From positions 1,302,001 to 1,366,000 of the forward strand of contig NZ_CP081496.1 of the NCBI RefSeq assembly GCF_019774615.1: 64,000 bases of DNA, written 5' to 3'. Below are positions 29,988 through 38,492 of this stretch, in pieces (positions within the stretch are counted from its first letter, which is position 1; every line of letters begins with the position of its first letter). The translations under genes and the position numbers were made by a program. The DNA is from Streptomyces sp. BHT-5-2 (GTDB taxonomy: Bacteria > Actinomycetota > Actinomycetes > Streptomycetales > Streptomycetaceae). A model generated the notes under the pieces. The model saw nothing but the letters and a program-made list of their open reading frames with translations, made no database searches and was not told the DNA's origin.

Positions 29988-30992
29988 TCATGACGCGGGC
30001 GCCGGCGCGGTGGCGTCCAGAGCCGGGCGCAGTGCCTTGGCCAGGGTGACTCCGTCGGCGGTGGCCCAGAAGTGCATGTAGAACAGGCGTGGGTGCTCGT
30101 CCAGGGAGTGGTTGTGGAGTTCGACGATGTCGATGTTGCCCTTGCGGAGCGCCTGGATGACCTTCTGCACCTCGGGGGCGGTCATGACGAAGTCGCCGTT
30201 GATGGCGGCCTTGTCGCCGCCCAGGGGCTGGAAGTTGATGCCGGTGGTCAGGCCGAGGGCGGGCGGGAGCACGTGCTCCCCGTCGTCGATGGTGTTCTTG
30301 CGGGCGACGGTGAACTTGTAGACGCCGCCGTCGGCGGTGCCCTTGCGGCCGAGCGCCTTGTCGATACCGGCGGTGTCCAGGGCGATCGGCGGCTGAGTGG
30401 ACGGGGGCGGCGAGGCAGGCGGGATACCGGTCGCGTCCAGCGCGTGCTTCAGCCCTTTGGCGAGTTTCACCGGGTCGCCCATGGCGTGGACATGCGTCCA
30501 CCAGATCGCCGGGGACTGCTGGAGCAGGTGCTTGTGCAGCGCGGTCTGCTCGATGCCGGCGGCCTGCAACGCGTCGGTGACCTTGGGCAGTTCGTCCTCG
30601 GTGACGACCAGGTCGCCCATCAGCATGGTCGTGTGCTTGTACTTGGCGAAGGCCGCGTAACCGCCGAGCGACAGGCCCGGCTTGATGGTGACGCCTTCGG
30701 TGGTGACCTTGAGGTCCTTGCGGGGCAGTGGGACGCGGTAGACGGTGCCCTTCATCAGCGTCCCGGTACGGCCGAGGGCGTCGGCGACCGGCTTCCAGTC
30801 CGCCTCCTTGGTCTGCACGGGCTGCTGAAGGTGGTCGTTCTGGGAGGCGGCCTGCGCCGCGACCGCGCTCGTACCGCCGGCAGCGTCGCTTCTCACCTGG
30901 GTGCCGCAGCCTGCCAGCAGGCCGGCGCCCGTCACCAGGAGGAGCGCGGCCGTGGTCCCCGCGGCCGGCTTGGTGAGCGAACGGGATGACAT
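29988..30992 (-). CDS. LppY/LpqO-type (DUF1259) lipoprotein
   Basis: 334 residues. Lipobox LLLVTGAGLLAGC sets Cys near 28 as the lipidated residue, so the mature protein sits on the outer face of the membrane. Two tandem DUF1259 repeats follow, each with GDLVVTEDELPKVTDALQAAGIEQTALHKHL- and MTAPEVQKVIQALRKGNIDIVELHNHS-type blocks; paired histidines (THVHAM, LHNHS, YMHFW) hint at metal or ligand binding. The ATG at 30992 has GAGGAG upstream. It is divergent from the two-component system, and the intergenic region carries direct repeats for a response regulator. Function unknown. Confidence 0.85.
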   Translation of the reverse strand: MSSRSLTKPAAGTTAALLLVTGAGLLAGCGTQVRSDAAGGTSAVAAQAASQNDHLQQPVQTKEADWKPVADALGRTGTLMKGTVYRVPLPRKDLKVTTEGVTIKPGLSLGGYAAFAKYKHTTMLMGDLVVTEDELPKVTDALQAAGIEQTALHKHLLQQSPAIWWTHVHAMGDPVKLAKGLKHALDATGIPPASPPPSTQPPIALDTAGIDKALGRKGTADGGVYKFTVARKNTIDDGEHVLPPALGLTTGINFQPLGGDKAAINGDFVMTAPEVQKVIQALRKGNIDIVELHNHSLDEHPRLFYMHFWATADGVTLAKALRPALDATAPAPAS

Positions 30993-31057
30993 GACCACTC
31001 CTCGTCGAGATCGTTGTCGAAGTCGAGGTGCCTGTGTGGCCAGCGAAGCCGCCCCGG

Positions 31058-31111
31058 ATGAAGCTGGCATGAAGATCCACCCGAGCCGGTGGGTCTTCAT
31101 GCCACCTTCAT
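31058..31111. promoter_or_regulatory. Paired direct repeats, likely OmpR-type response-regulator site
   Basis: ATGAAG occurs at 31058 and 31069 and CTTCAT at 31095 and 31106, each pair exactly 11 bases apart and the pairs in inverted orientation. The 11-base step fits one winged-helix monomer per helical turn, the usual layout for OmpR/PhoB regulators. The site lies between the divergent lipoprotein (starts 30992) and response regulator (starts 31178). Confidence 0.7.
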
Positions 31112-31177
31112 GAGCGGCGCCGACGATCGTGAGAGACATGACGACGCACGTGGCAGCAGCGGACGAGGGACGGTGCG

Positions 31178-31888
31178 ATGCGGATCCTGGTGGTCGAGGA
31201 CGAGCCCAAGATGCGGGACCTGCTGCGCCGGGCCCTGACCGAGGAGGGCTACGCCGTGGATGTGGCCGCCGACGGCGCACAGGCCCTCGCCCTCACCGAC
31301 GTGGCCACCTACGACGCGATGGTGCTGGACGTGATGCTGCCGGGCCTGAACGGCTTCCAGGTCTGCGCGACGCTCCGGAAACGCGGCATCTGGCTGCCCG
31401 TACTGATGCTCACCGCCAAGGACGCCGTCGCCGACCGGGTGCGTGGCTTGGACGGCGGCGCGGACGACTACCTCACCAAGCCCTTCAGCCTGGAGGAACT
31501 TTTCGCGCGACTGCGGGTCCTGATCCGCCACGGCCCGTTCGAGCGCCCGGCCATCCTTACCGCCGGCGACCTGTCACTGGACCCGGCCACCCGGACGGTG
31601 CGGCGCGGCGACAAGGAGATCCCTCTGACCGGCAAGGAGTACGCCCTCCTGGAGGCGCTCATGCACCGCCCCGGCACCGTACTGACCCGCGCCATGCTCG
31701 TCGAGCACTGCTGGGACCTGGGCACCTGCCCCGGCTCCAACGTGGTCGACGCCCACATCAAGTCCCTGCGTGACAAGATCGACCGCCCCTACGGCACCCG
31801 GGCCGTCGAGACCGTCCGCGGCGCGGGATACCGGATCCGCCGCGACGGCGGACGCACCACCACCCGCAGCATCCCCAGCACATCATGA
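31178..31888 (+). CDS. OmpR-family response regulator
   Basis: 236 residues. Receiver domain (1-120) with acidic pocket EDE, phospho-acceptor Asp51 (MVLDVMLPG), Thr79 region and Lys101 (LTKPFS). The winged-helix effector domain (about 130-225) has the LTGKEYALLEALMHRPGTVLTRAML signature and the RGAGYRI wing. It should bind 11-base-spaced direct repeats, and such repeats lie just upstream. The stop overlaps the kinase start (ATGA at 31885-31888), so the pair is translationally coupled. Trigger not known. Confidence 0.94.
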   Translation: MRILVVEDEPKMRDLLRRALTEEGYAVDVAADGAQALALTDVATYDAMVLDVMLPGLNGFQVCATLRKRGIWLPVLMLTAKDAVADRVRGLDGGADDYLTKPFSLEELFARLRVLIRHGPFERPAILTAGDLSLDPATRTVRRGDKEIPLTGKEYALLEALMHRPGTVLTRAMLVEHCWDLGTCPGSNVVDAHIKSLRDKIDRPYGTRAVETVRGAGYRIRRDGGRTTTRSIPSTS

Positions 31889-32967
31889 ACCGCATCCCGC
31901 TCCGCATCCGCCTCACCGCGATCTTCGCCGCCGTGATGGCTCTGGTCCTGGCCGGTGCCGGCTATCTCACCCTCAGCCGCTTCCACGAGTCCCAGAGCGA
32001 GTACGGCGCCGTCACCGGTGTCGCCCGCCAGGCCCAGCAGGAAGCCCTCGACGACCTGGTCCGCGAACTGCTCACCGCCCTGCCCCTCGTCTTCGTGCTC
32101 GCCACCATCGGCGCCTACCTGCTGGCCGCCGCGGCCCTGCGCCCGGTGGAACGTATGCGCACCCAGGCCGCCGCCGTCACCGAGGACACCCCCGGCCACC
32201 GCCTCGACGTACCACCCAGCCGCGACGAGATCGCCCGCCTCGCCATCACCCTCAACGACATGCTCACCCGCCTGCAGACCGCCCTCGACCACGAGCGACT
32301 CTTCGTCGCCGACGCCAGCCACGAACTGCGTACCCCGCTCAGCCTGCTGCGCACCGAGATCGAACTCGCCCTCCGGCACCCCCGCGACGCCGCCGAACTG
32401 CGCGCCGCCCTCGTCTCCGCGCACGAGGAGACCGAACGGCTCGTCCAACTCTCCGAGGACCTGCTGCTCCTAGCCCGCACCGACCGCCGCGACACCACCC
32501 CCACCGGGTCGGCCGTGCCCGACCTGGCCCGGCTCCTGCACCGTGTGGCCGCCCGCCTGCGCAACGGCTCCCCCGGCAGGGCCGTCACCGTCGGCTGCCC
32601 CGACGGACTGACCGCGGCCGTCCCGCGCGACCGACTGGAACGAGCGGTGACGAACCTGGTCCACAACGCCCAGCGGCACGGCCGCGGCCCCGTGGAAGTC
32701 ACCGCTGGCGCCTATGAGAAGCAGGTCCGCATCGAGGTCCGCGACCACGGCCAGGGCTTCCCGCCCGACTTCCTCCCGCACGCCTTCGACCGCTTCACCC
32801 AGGCCGACCGCTCCCGCGCAACCAGCGGAACCGGCCTCGGATTGGCCATCACCGCCGCCATCGCCCGCGCCGCCGGCGGCGGGTGCGGCGCCTACAACCA
32901 CCCCGACGGCGGCGCCGTCGTATGGATCACCCTCCCCGCCTTGCCTCCGCCGCCCAGGCCCGCTTGA
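31885..32967 (+). CDS. Sensor histidine kinase
   Basis: 360 residues. Two transmembrane helices (about 10-30 and 53-77) enclose a very short loop of about 25 residues outside, so the sensor domain is minimal; signals probably come through the membrane or a partner protein such as the neighbouring lipoprotein. HAMP follows (about 78-130), then the H-box FVADASHELRTPLSLL with phospho-His near 145, N-box NLVHNAQRHG, G1 EVRDHGQGF and G2 GTGLGLAI. All catalytic motifs are intact. It ends in a Pro-rich tail. Partner: the response regulator immediately upstream. Confidence 0.93.
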   Translation: MNRIPLRIRLTAIFAAVMALVLAGAGYLTLSRFHESQSEYGAVTGVARQAQQEALDDLVRELLTALPLVFVLATIGAYLLAAAALRPVERMRTQAAAVTEDTPGHRLDVPPSRDEIARLAITLNDMLTRLQTALDHERLFVADASHELRTPLSLLRTEIELALRHPRDAAELRAALVSAHEETERLVQLSEDLLLLARTDRRDTTPTGSAVPDLARLLHRVAARLRNGSPGRAVTVGCPDGLTAAVPRDRLERAVTNLVHNAQRHGRGPVEVTAGAYEKQVRIEVRDHGQGFPPDFLPHAFDRFTQADRSRATSGTGLGLAITAAIARAAGGGCGAYNHPDGGAVVWITLPALPPPPRPA

Positions 32968-33000
32968 TGCACCCCAAGCACCATGCAACCCTGGTTGCCT

Positions 33001-33360
33001 TCAGAACGTACTGGCCATGCGGAGCGTTGATGGACCGGACAACGTCCACTGCACGGACGGGCACACGCCATGGCTGCTGACCGGCCTCGCCGGCCCCGCG
33101 GCATGCGTCCGGCTCGGCGGGACTGAAACCCTCCAGGTCACCTCGTGAACGGCCGCGCCGCTGACGCGGTGATCGGCATGCCTGAGAGCCTCCATCACCA
33201 GCCGCCGCAGATGCCCGTCCCGAAGGCTGTAGTAGATGTGCCTCCCCTCCCGCCGCGCCTCCACCAGCCCCGCCAGCCGTAGCTTCGCCAGATGCTGGCT
33301 CACCACGGTCCGGGACGCGGCGCACTGCTCTGCCTCACAGGCCGCGTTTACGCAGGCCAG
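33001..33360 (-). pseudogene. ArsR-family regulator, N-terminally truncated
   Basis: The frame reads VVSQHLAKLRLAGLVEARREGRHIYYSLRDGHLRRLVMEALRHADHRVSG, the recognition helix, wing and last helix of an actinobacterial ArsR repressor. Upstream only about 20 unmatched residues precede a stop, so the first helices and a proper start are missing. Similarity also fades after about 33150. The break lies 30 bases from the right att copy, consistent with truncation by the element boundary. Confidence 0.7.
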
Positions 33361-33390
33361 CTACCCAATAGCGACTGATGACCCCGTTGA

Positions 33391-33430
33391 TTCCCAAGCT
33401 CAGAGCGCGGGTTCGATTCCCGTCACCCGC
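33391..33430 (+). other. attR: attR: right copy of the 40-base tRNA-Gly core
   Basis: Identical over 40 bases to 24970-25009, in the same orientation; identity ends abruptly on both sides (A for C on the left, G for T on the right). The copy lacks the 5' half of the tRNA, so it cannot encode a functional tRNA and marks the element's right end. Confidence 0.8.
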
Positions 33431-33650
33431 GTCTGTACCGCCTTCTGGTACGCCTGGGCCTGGGACCGGGCGGCGTCCTCCGCGTAGGTGAACGACGCGT
33501 CCAGGGTCCTGCTGCCGTCGGGCGGGCTGTACATCAGCGTCGCGTGGCCCTGGACGTGGCCGTCGTGGGTGCAGCGGGTGCCGCCGCAGTTCGGTCCCGT
33601 CTTCTGGACGAACGGGCCGAGACCGTAGCCGCTCTTCGCCGGGCGAGCCG
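33431..33650 (-). pseudogene. C-terminal remnant of a serine hydrolase (beta-lactamase/D,D-peptidase family)
   Basis: The minus-strand frame reads GYGLGPFVQKTGPNCGGTRC, then THDGHVQGHATLMYSPPDGS and RTLDASFTY, with strong third-position GC. This is the pattern of the last domain of class C beta-lactamase/D-alanyl-D-alanine carboxypeptidase-like proteins (Y-G-L-G, then H-x-G-x-V-x-G-y). The 5' three quarters with the SxxK motif are absent. The reading frame runs into the att core at its 3' end. Confidence 0.6.
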
Positions 33651-33868
33651 TGGTGTGCGGGCCCGGTGGTTCCGGGTGGCCCTGGAGGGGGATCGCGTGG
33701 TTCCCCGGTTTTCCGCGGCCCCGCGGCCGCGCTCGCTGAAGTGATGACAGCCGCCACGCTCCTCCGGCGCCCTGACGCCGGGCGGCCACCGGGCGGCCAC
33801 CGGACGGTCACCGGGCTGACAGCACTCCTGGCACGGCGGCCGAGGCGAGGGTGTGGTGAGCCGTGTGT
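33651..33868. other. Short gap before the SARP-type regulator
   Basis: Gene-free stretch with a triplicated cgggcggccac-like motif near 33780-33810; I see no gene or clear terminator. Confidence 0.4.
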
Positions 33869-36800
33869 TCAGGGGGTGAGGGTGGATTCGGCGAGTTGAG
33901 GCCAGTCGGGGTGGGCGGCCCGCTGGGACAGTTCGGTGAAGCGGGCGTTGCCGAGGCGGTGGCGGGTGGTGTGCTCGATGCGGGTGGCGTCCGGGTGGGA
34001 GCGGTCCCACGCGCCGCGGACCCGCGCGCTCGCCGCGAGCAGCCGTGCGGCCTGCTCGGGCTCGTCGCGGCGCAGGGCCAGGTCCGCGACCCCGACGAGC
34101 ACCTGCGCGATCAGCGGCGCGTGTCCGGCCTCGGCCGCCGCGGCGCAGGCCGCCGCGCGGTGCGCCCGGGCCTCGTCGAGGTCGTCGGTGAGGTAGCCGA
34201 GCAGGTCGTGGGTGGCCGCGCGGGTGTTCGCCCGTTCGGCCTCGTCGCCCAACAGGCGTACGAAGAGGGCGAGTTGTTTGCGGGCCTCCTCGGGGTCGCC
34301 GTCCCAACGGGCGAGTTCCGCCTTCACGAGGGACAGCTCGGCCAGTGCGTTCGGCCAGGTGACCCGCTCCGCGCACCGCTGCGCCTCGGCGACGGCGGCC
34401 GCGGCGGCCTCCCCGTCGCCGAGCAGCCGGTGGAGGCGCGCCTGCCGCGACCGCATCCCGATGAGGTCCTCGGTGGCGCCGATCTCGGTGACGGCCGCGA
34501 TCGCCCGCTCGTAGTGCGCGCACGCGGCGGCGAACTCGCCCCGTACGGCGAGCCGGTCGGCCAGTTCGGTCAGCGCGAACGAGGTCCCGAACCGTTCGCC
34601 GAGCGCCCGGAACTCGGCGAGCGCCGCCTCCAGATGCGCGTCCGCCTCCCGCCCGTCCCGGCCGAGCACGATCCGCATCTTGCCCAGGTGCAGCCGGGCC
34701 AGTGCGCGTGCCCAGGGGTCCTCGTCGTCCAGGAGCGGCTCGAAGGCGGACAGGGACGCGTCCGGTGCCCGGAGCATGCGTTCCAGCGGGGCGACGAACC
34801 CCAGCAGCGGGTGGCGGTGCCGGCAGCGCAGGCTGAGTTCGTACGCCTGGTGGATCCACTCCGCGGCGCTGTGTTCGTCACCCCAACCGGAGTTCAGGAA
34901 CAGCACGACCAGGGCGTACGCCGTGGCCCGGACGTCGTCGGTCGTCCTGCCGGGCACCCTGGTGGCGGCGGTGATCAGCTCCAGGCCCTCGGTCTTGCGG
35001 CCGCTGAGCCACCAGTACCAGCCGGCGCCCGCCGCGAGCCGCAGCGCCGCCTGCGCCTCGCCGGCCGCGAGGGCGCCGCGCATCGCCGCGCCGATGTTGT
35101 CGTGCTCGGCCTCCAGCGTGGCCAGCCAGTGCAGTTGACCGGCGCGGCGCAGGTGCGGCTCCGCGGTCTCGGCGAGTTCGGTGAAGTACGCGAGATGCGC
35201 GTGGCGCGCCGGCTCAGCCTCCCCCGCCTCGGCCAGCCGGTGTCCGGCGTACTCCCGGATCGTGCCGATCATGCGGTAGCGCGGGGCGGTGCCGTCCTCG
35301 GCGCGCAGCAGTGACTTCTCGGTCAGTGCGGTGAGCAGTTCCAGTACCTGCTCCGGCGCGACCGTACCGCCGGTGTCGCCGGAGTCGCCGGTGTCGCCGG
35401 TGTCGGCCGCGCAGACGCGTTCGGCCGCCTCCAGGCTCGCCCCGCCGGCGAACACCGAGAGCCTGCGCAGCACCGTCCGCTCGGCGTCGGTGAGCAGTTC
35501 CCAGCTCCAGTCGACCGCCGCGCGCAGCGTCCGGTGCCGCGGCAGCGCGGTCCGGCTGCCGCCGGTCAGCAGGCGGAACCGGTCGTCGAGTCGGCCCGCG
35601 AGCTGGTCGACGGACATGGTGCGCAAGCGGGCCGCGGCCAGTTCGATCGCCAACGGCATCCCGTCCAGTGCCCGGCAGACGCGCACCATCGTCGCCAGCG
35701 TGCCGGCGTCCGCCGCCAGATCCCGGCGCACCGCCCCGGCCCGGTCCCGCAGCAGCCGGACGGCGGGGGCGGACGCGCACTCCTCCGGGCCGGCGCCGCC
35801 CTCCGGCAGGGCCAGCGGCTCGACCGGCCACAGCGCCTCGCCGGTGATCCCGAGCGGTTCCCGGCTCGTCGCCAGGATCCGCAGCCGCCGGCACTCCCCG
35901 AGCACCCGGTGGGCGAAACGCGCCGCGGACTCGATCACGTGCTCGCAGTTGTCCAGGATCAGCAGCGCCTCCCGGTCGCGGACCGCGGCGACGAGCCGGG
36001 CCGTCGGCTCCGCGTTCGAGGTGCCGCCGAGCAGGGCGTCCCGGAGGCCGAGGGCGGTCAGCGTCGACTGCGCGACGTCGCCCACGTCGCCGTGCGCGCC
36101 GAGGCCGGCGAGCTCCACCAGCCAGGCACCGTCGGGCAGTTCGCCGAGCAGCGTGCGCGCGGTCTCGGCGGCCAGCCTGGTCTTTCCCGAGCCGCCCGGC
36201 CCGACCACGGTGGTGAGCCGGTGCTCGGCCAGCAGCTCGCGGACCGCGGCGACCTCGGCGTCCCGGCCGACGAAGGTGGTCAGCTCGGCGCGCAGATTGG
36301 TCCGGCGGCCCGCTTCCCCCTGCCCCGGCCCGCCGCGCCCCAACTCGCCCCGCAGCAGCGCGACGTGCAACGCGGCCAGTTCCGGCGAGGGGTCGGCGCC
36401 CAGCGCGTCGGCCAGGGCCTCCCGTGCGCGCTGGTACACCAGCAGCGCCTCGCTGTCGCGACCGGCCGCGGCCAGGGCGCGCATCAGCGCGGCGACGAGC
36501 CGTTCCCGCACCGGGTGCGCGGCCACCAGGTCGGTCAGCTCCGCGACCCGCTCCGCGCCGCGCCCGAGGGCGATCTCCGCGTCGACCCACTCCTCCGTGG
36601 CGGTCAGGCGCAACGCCTCCAGCCGGACGACCGCGGCGTCGAACGCGGCGCTGTCCGGCGGGCCGGCGTCCTGCGCGGCCGCGCCGCGCCACAGGTCGAG
36701 GGCCTCGCGCAGCAGCCGCGCCCGTCGGCAGGTGTCCTCGGTACGGGCCCGGCCCGCGACGACGAGGCGCTCGAACCGCACGGCGTCGACGGCGTCGGCC

Positions 36801-37072
36801 GCCAGCGTCAACCGGTAGCCGTCCGGCCGCCCTTCGACCGCCCCGGCCGGCAGTGCCTTCCGCAGCCGGGAAACCAGGCGCTGGAGGGCGTTCACCGCCT
36901 CGGCGGGCGGGTGCTCCCCCCAGATCCAGTCCACGAGCGCCGCCTTCGGGACCACCTGGCCCGGCCTGAGCGCGAGCGCGACCAGCAGCCCGCGCAACCG
37001 CGCGCCCGGCACCTCGACCAGACCCCCGTCGTCCGCGCGCACCTCCAACGGCCCCAGCATCCCGATCTGCAC
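33869..37072 (-). CDS. Large SARP/AfsR-type transcriptional regulator
   Basis: 1067 residues from VQIGMLGPLEVRADDGG (GTG 37072). Order: OmpR-like winged helix (about 1-95; LRGLLVALALRPGQVVPKAALVDWIWG), bacterial transcriptional activation domain (about 100-250), NB-ARC-type ATPase with Walker A VVGPGGSGKTRLA near 300 and LLILDNCEHV Walker B, then about ten TPR-like repeats to the end. This is the AfsR/large SARP architecture, usually an ATP-dependent activator of secondary metabolism. No biosynthetic cluster is adjacent, so targets are elsewhere or unknown. No strong ribosome-binding site is visible; the start is uncertain. Confidence 0.9.
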   Translation of the reverse strand: MQIGMLGPLEVRADDGGLVEVPGARLRGLLVALALRPGQVVPKAALVDWIWGEHPPAEAVNALQRLVSRLRKALPAGAVEGRPDGYRLTLAADAVDAVRFERLVVAGRARTEDTCRRARLLREALDLWRGAAAQDAGPPDSAAFDAAVVRLEALRLTATEEWVDAEIALGRGAERVAELTDLVAAHPVRERLVAALMRALAAAGRDSEALLVYQRAREALADALGADPSPELAALHVALLRGELGRGGPGQGEAGRRTNLRAELTTFVGRDAEVAAVRELLAEHRLTTVVGPGGSGKTRLAAETARTLLGELPDGAWLVELAGLGAHGDVGDVAQSTLTALGLRDALLGGTSNAEPTARLVAAVRDREALLILDNCEHVIESAARFAHRVLGECRRLRILATSREPLGITGEALWPVEPLALPEGGAGPEECASAPAVRLLRDRAGAVRRDLAADAGTLATMVRVCRALDGMPLAIELAAARLRTMSVDQLAGRLDDRFRLLTGGSRTALPRHRTLRAAVDWSWELLTDAERTVLRRLSVFAGGASLEAAERVCAADTGDTGDSGDTGGTVAPEQVLELLTALTEKSLLRAEDGTAPRYRMIGTIREYAGHRLAEAGEAEPARHAHLAYFTELAETAEPHLRRAGQLHWLATLEAEHDNIGAAMRGALAAGEAQAALRLAAGAGWYWWLSGRKTEGLELITAATRVPGRTTDDVRATAYALVVLFLNSGWGDEHSAAEWIHQAYELSLRCRHRHPLLGFVAPLERMLRAPDASLSAFEPLLDDEDPWARALARLHLGKMRIVLGRDGREADAHLEAALAEFRALGERFGTSFALTELADRLAVRGEFAAACAHYERAIAAVTEIGATEDLIGMRSRQARLHRLLGDGEAAAAAVAEAQRCAERVTWPNALAELSLVKAELARWDGDPEEARKQLALFVRLLGDEAERANTRAATHDLLGYLTDDLDEARAHRAAACAAAAEAGHAPLIAQVLVGVADLALRRDEPEQAARLLAASARVRGAWDRSHPDATRIEHTTRHRLGNARFTELSQRAAHPDWPQLAESTLTP

Positions 37073-37140
37073 GGGGTGATTTTGGCATGGGGGCGGTGGA
37101 CGCTCGGGGCGAACCTCTCCCGGCAGGAGGTGAGTTGCCT

Positions 37141-37172
37141 CCCCGGGGCCGTCGGTCCGTACGGCCCCGGGG
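37141..37172 (-). terminator. Terminator between the RNHCP pair and the SARP gene
   Basis: Perfect 12-base arms (37141-37152 and 37161-37172) lie just past the RNHCP stop at 37177 on the minus strand and separate it from the downstream SARP-type gene. Confidence 0.75.
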
Positions 37173-37176
37173 GTGG

Positions 37177-37620
37177 TCACAGGGCGAGGAGGGCTCGGGT
37201 GGGGAAGGTGGGGTCACGGAGGGGTTTGAGGGCGAGGTGGACCAGGGCCAGGGGGTTGTCGTCGCCGGCGATGCGGTTGGCACCGAGGCGGGCGCAGGTC
37301 AGGCACTGGTGGATGAGCAGCCATTCGCCGTCCGGCCGGACGGACATGGCCACCGCCTCCATGCGGCCGCGGCAGTCCGCGGCGCGGTCGCCGGGGATCC
37401 GGTCGTCCAGGTGGCGGCTGGTCAGGCAGTTCGGGCAGTGGTTGCGGTGGGCGGTGCCCGGGGCGGTCGTCGGCACGTCGAGCCGGCAGCCCGCGCAGCG
37501 GAAGGCGTCGGCGCGGTGATCGCCCCGGTTCCGGTCCCGGTTCCGTTCGCGGAGGACGGATTTGTGCCGCTGGGGGCGGCGCGTACGGGCGCGGTCGGGT
37601 GCGTTGGTGCGTCGTGGCAT
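37177..37620 (-). CDS. RNHCP domain zinc protein (second of two)
   Basis: 147 residues. An Arg-rich N-terminus is followed by FRCAGCRLDVP, then TAHRNHCPNCLTSRHLDD (the RNHCP motif naming the family, about residues 70-86), DCRGRMEAVA and IHQCLTCARLGANRIAGDDN. Paired CxxC groups should bind two zinc ions. RNHCP proteins are found across bacteria and their function is unknown. ATG 37620 has GAAGGAGGA upstream. Its paralogue ends 25 bases before, so the two form a probable operon. Confidence 0.85.
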   Translation of the reverse strand: MPRRTNAPDRARTRRPQRHKSVLRERNRDRNRGDHRADAFRCAGCRLDVPTTAPGTAHRNHCPNCLTSRHLDDRIPGDRAADCRGRMEAVAMSVRPDGEWLLIHQCLTCARLGANRIAGDDNPLALVHLALKPLRDPTFPTRALLAL

Positions 37621-37645
37621 GGTGCGTTCCTCCTTCCGGACGGGG

Positions 37646-38050
37646 TCAGAGGGTGCCGAACGCCTCAAGCGGGAACGGCGGTTGGGCGAGTGGCCGGACC
37701 GCCATCCGCATCAGGACGAGCTGGTTGTCGTCGGGGCGGACGGGATGGGAGGTCAGTTCGTCGCAGCGCACGCAGCGGTGGACGACCTGCCAGTCGCCGG
37801 TGCGCGGCACGGCGACGGCGATCGGGGACATCCGGCCGTGGCACGTGCTGGGGCCGCCCTCGACGTGGTCCAGGACGTGCCGGGAGTGCAGGCACGAGGG
37901 GCAGTGGTTGCGCCGGGCGCCGTCGGCGTCGTCCGCGGAGACGGTCAGACCGCACCAGGCGCAGGCGAAGGTGTCGGTCTTCAGGGGGGTGTGGTACGCG
38001 TCGGGGGCGGTGTTGCGGTCGGCGTTCGCGGGGTGGGTCGGGTCGGACAC
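37646..38050 (-). CDS. RNHCP domain zinc protein (first of two)
   Basis: 134 residues from a GTG at 38050 with AAGGAG upstream. Contains FACAWCGLTVS, ARRNHCPSCLHSRHVLDH, TCHGRMSPIAVAV and VVHRCVRCDELTSHPVRPDDNQ, in the same order as its neighbour, with all cysteines and histidines conserved. The two proteins differ at many other positions, so the duplication is old. It lacks the Arg-rich N-terminus of the second copy. Function unknown; the conserved C/H pattern predicts zinc binding. Confidence 0.85.
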   Translation of the reverse strand: MSDPTHPANADRNTAPDAYHTPLKTDTFACAWCGLTVSADDADGARRNHCPSCLHSRHVLDHVEGGPSTCHGRMSPIAVAVPRTGDWQVVHRCVRCDELTSHPVRPDDNQLVLMRMAVRPLAQPPFPLEAFGTL

Positions 38051-38492
38051 CCGGAGCTCCTTGCTGAGAGGTGGGTCATGACAGCAAGAGCAGGCCGAGC
38101 GGCCTCGATGGGGAGGGGGTACCGGCGGCGGACGTCCGGTGGCGGCCGCGGGAAGGGCGGCGGAGGCGGACGGTTACGCGGTACGACGAGGCGCACTCGG
38201 CGCGGGCCGGAACATAAACACCTGTTTCCAGGGCGGGTGCCCAGAGGGGAACGGATCGCGGAGCGTTGGCTCGCGGCCCTCAGCCAACAAGGGCGGCGCC
38301 GGAGTGTCAACGGATTACTCGCGGGCGGGCGACCGCGCCCGGCCGGGCGGGCGACCGGCGGGCTCGTCGGGCTCTTCGCGGTCCGTGATCAACGGCACAC
38401 GTACTGCGCGGTAACAAGCGGGGGGTCGCGGGCCTAGAGTGTGCGCCGTTGGCCGGCTCCGGGCCGGGTGATCGGTGCGACTGGGAGGCAGT
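38051..38492. other. Divergent intergenic region, no supported gene
   Basis: About 440 bases between the RNHCP pair (minus) and the CoA-lyase genes (plus). It must hold both promoters. I see no operator or RNA structure that I can support. Confidence 0.45.

Larger units (their letters stand above)
24970..33430. mobile_element. Probable decayed integrative element at tRNA-Gly(CCC)
   Basis: An 8.4 kb segment lies between direct 40-base copies of the tRNA-Gly 3' part, the usual signature of tyrosine-recombinase integration. Inside are accessory genes (hydrolase, MFS pump, beta-propeller protein, lipoprotein, two-component system) and three broken genes (LysR, IS256-type transposase, ArsR), while flanking genes are Streptomyces core. 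No integrase, excisionase, replication or transfer gene is recognisable, so the element is probably immobilised or was built by successive insertions. Gene direction is mostly minus. Confidence 0.65.

Noticed and set aside
33780..33815. Repeat of cgggcggccac-like units before the SARP stop as a regulatory element
   Set aside because: Only three imperfect copies in GC-rich sequence; chance is a sufficient explanation.
33869..37072. A hidden biosynthetic gene cluster implied by the SARP-type regulator
   Set aside because: No PKS, NRPS or tailoring genes lie nearby; RNHCP proteins and CoA-lyases do not form a known natural-product pathway.
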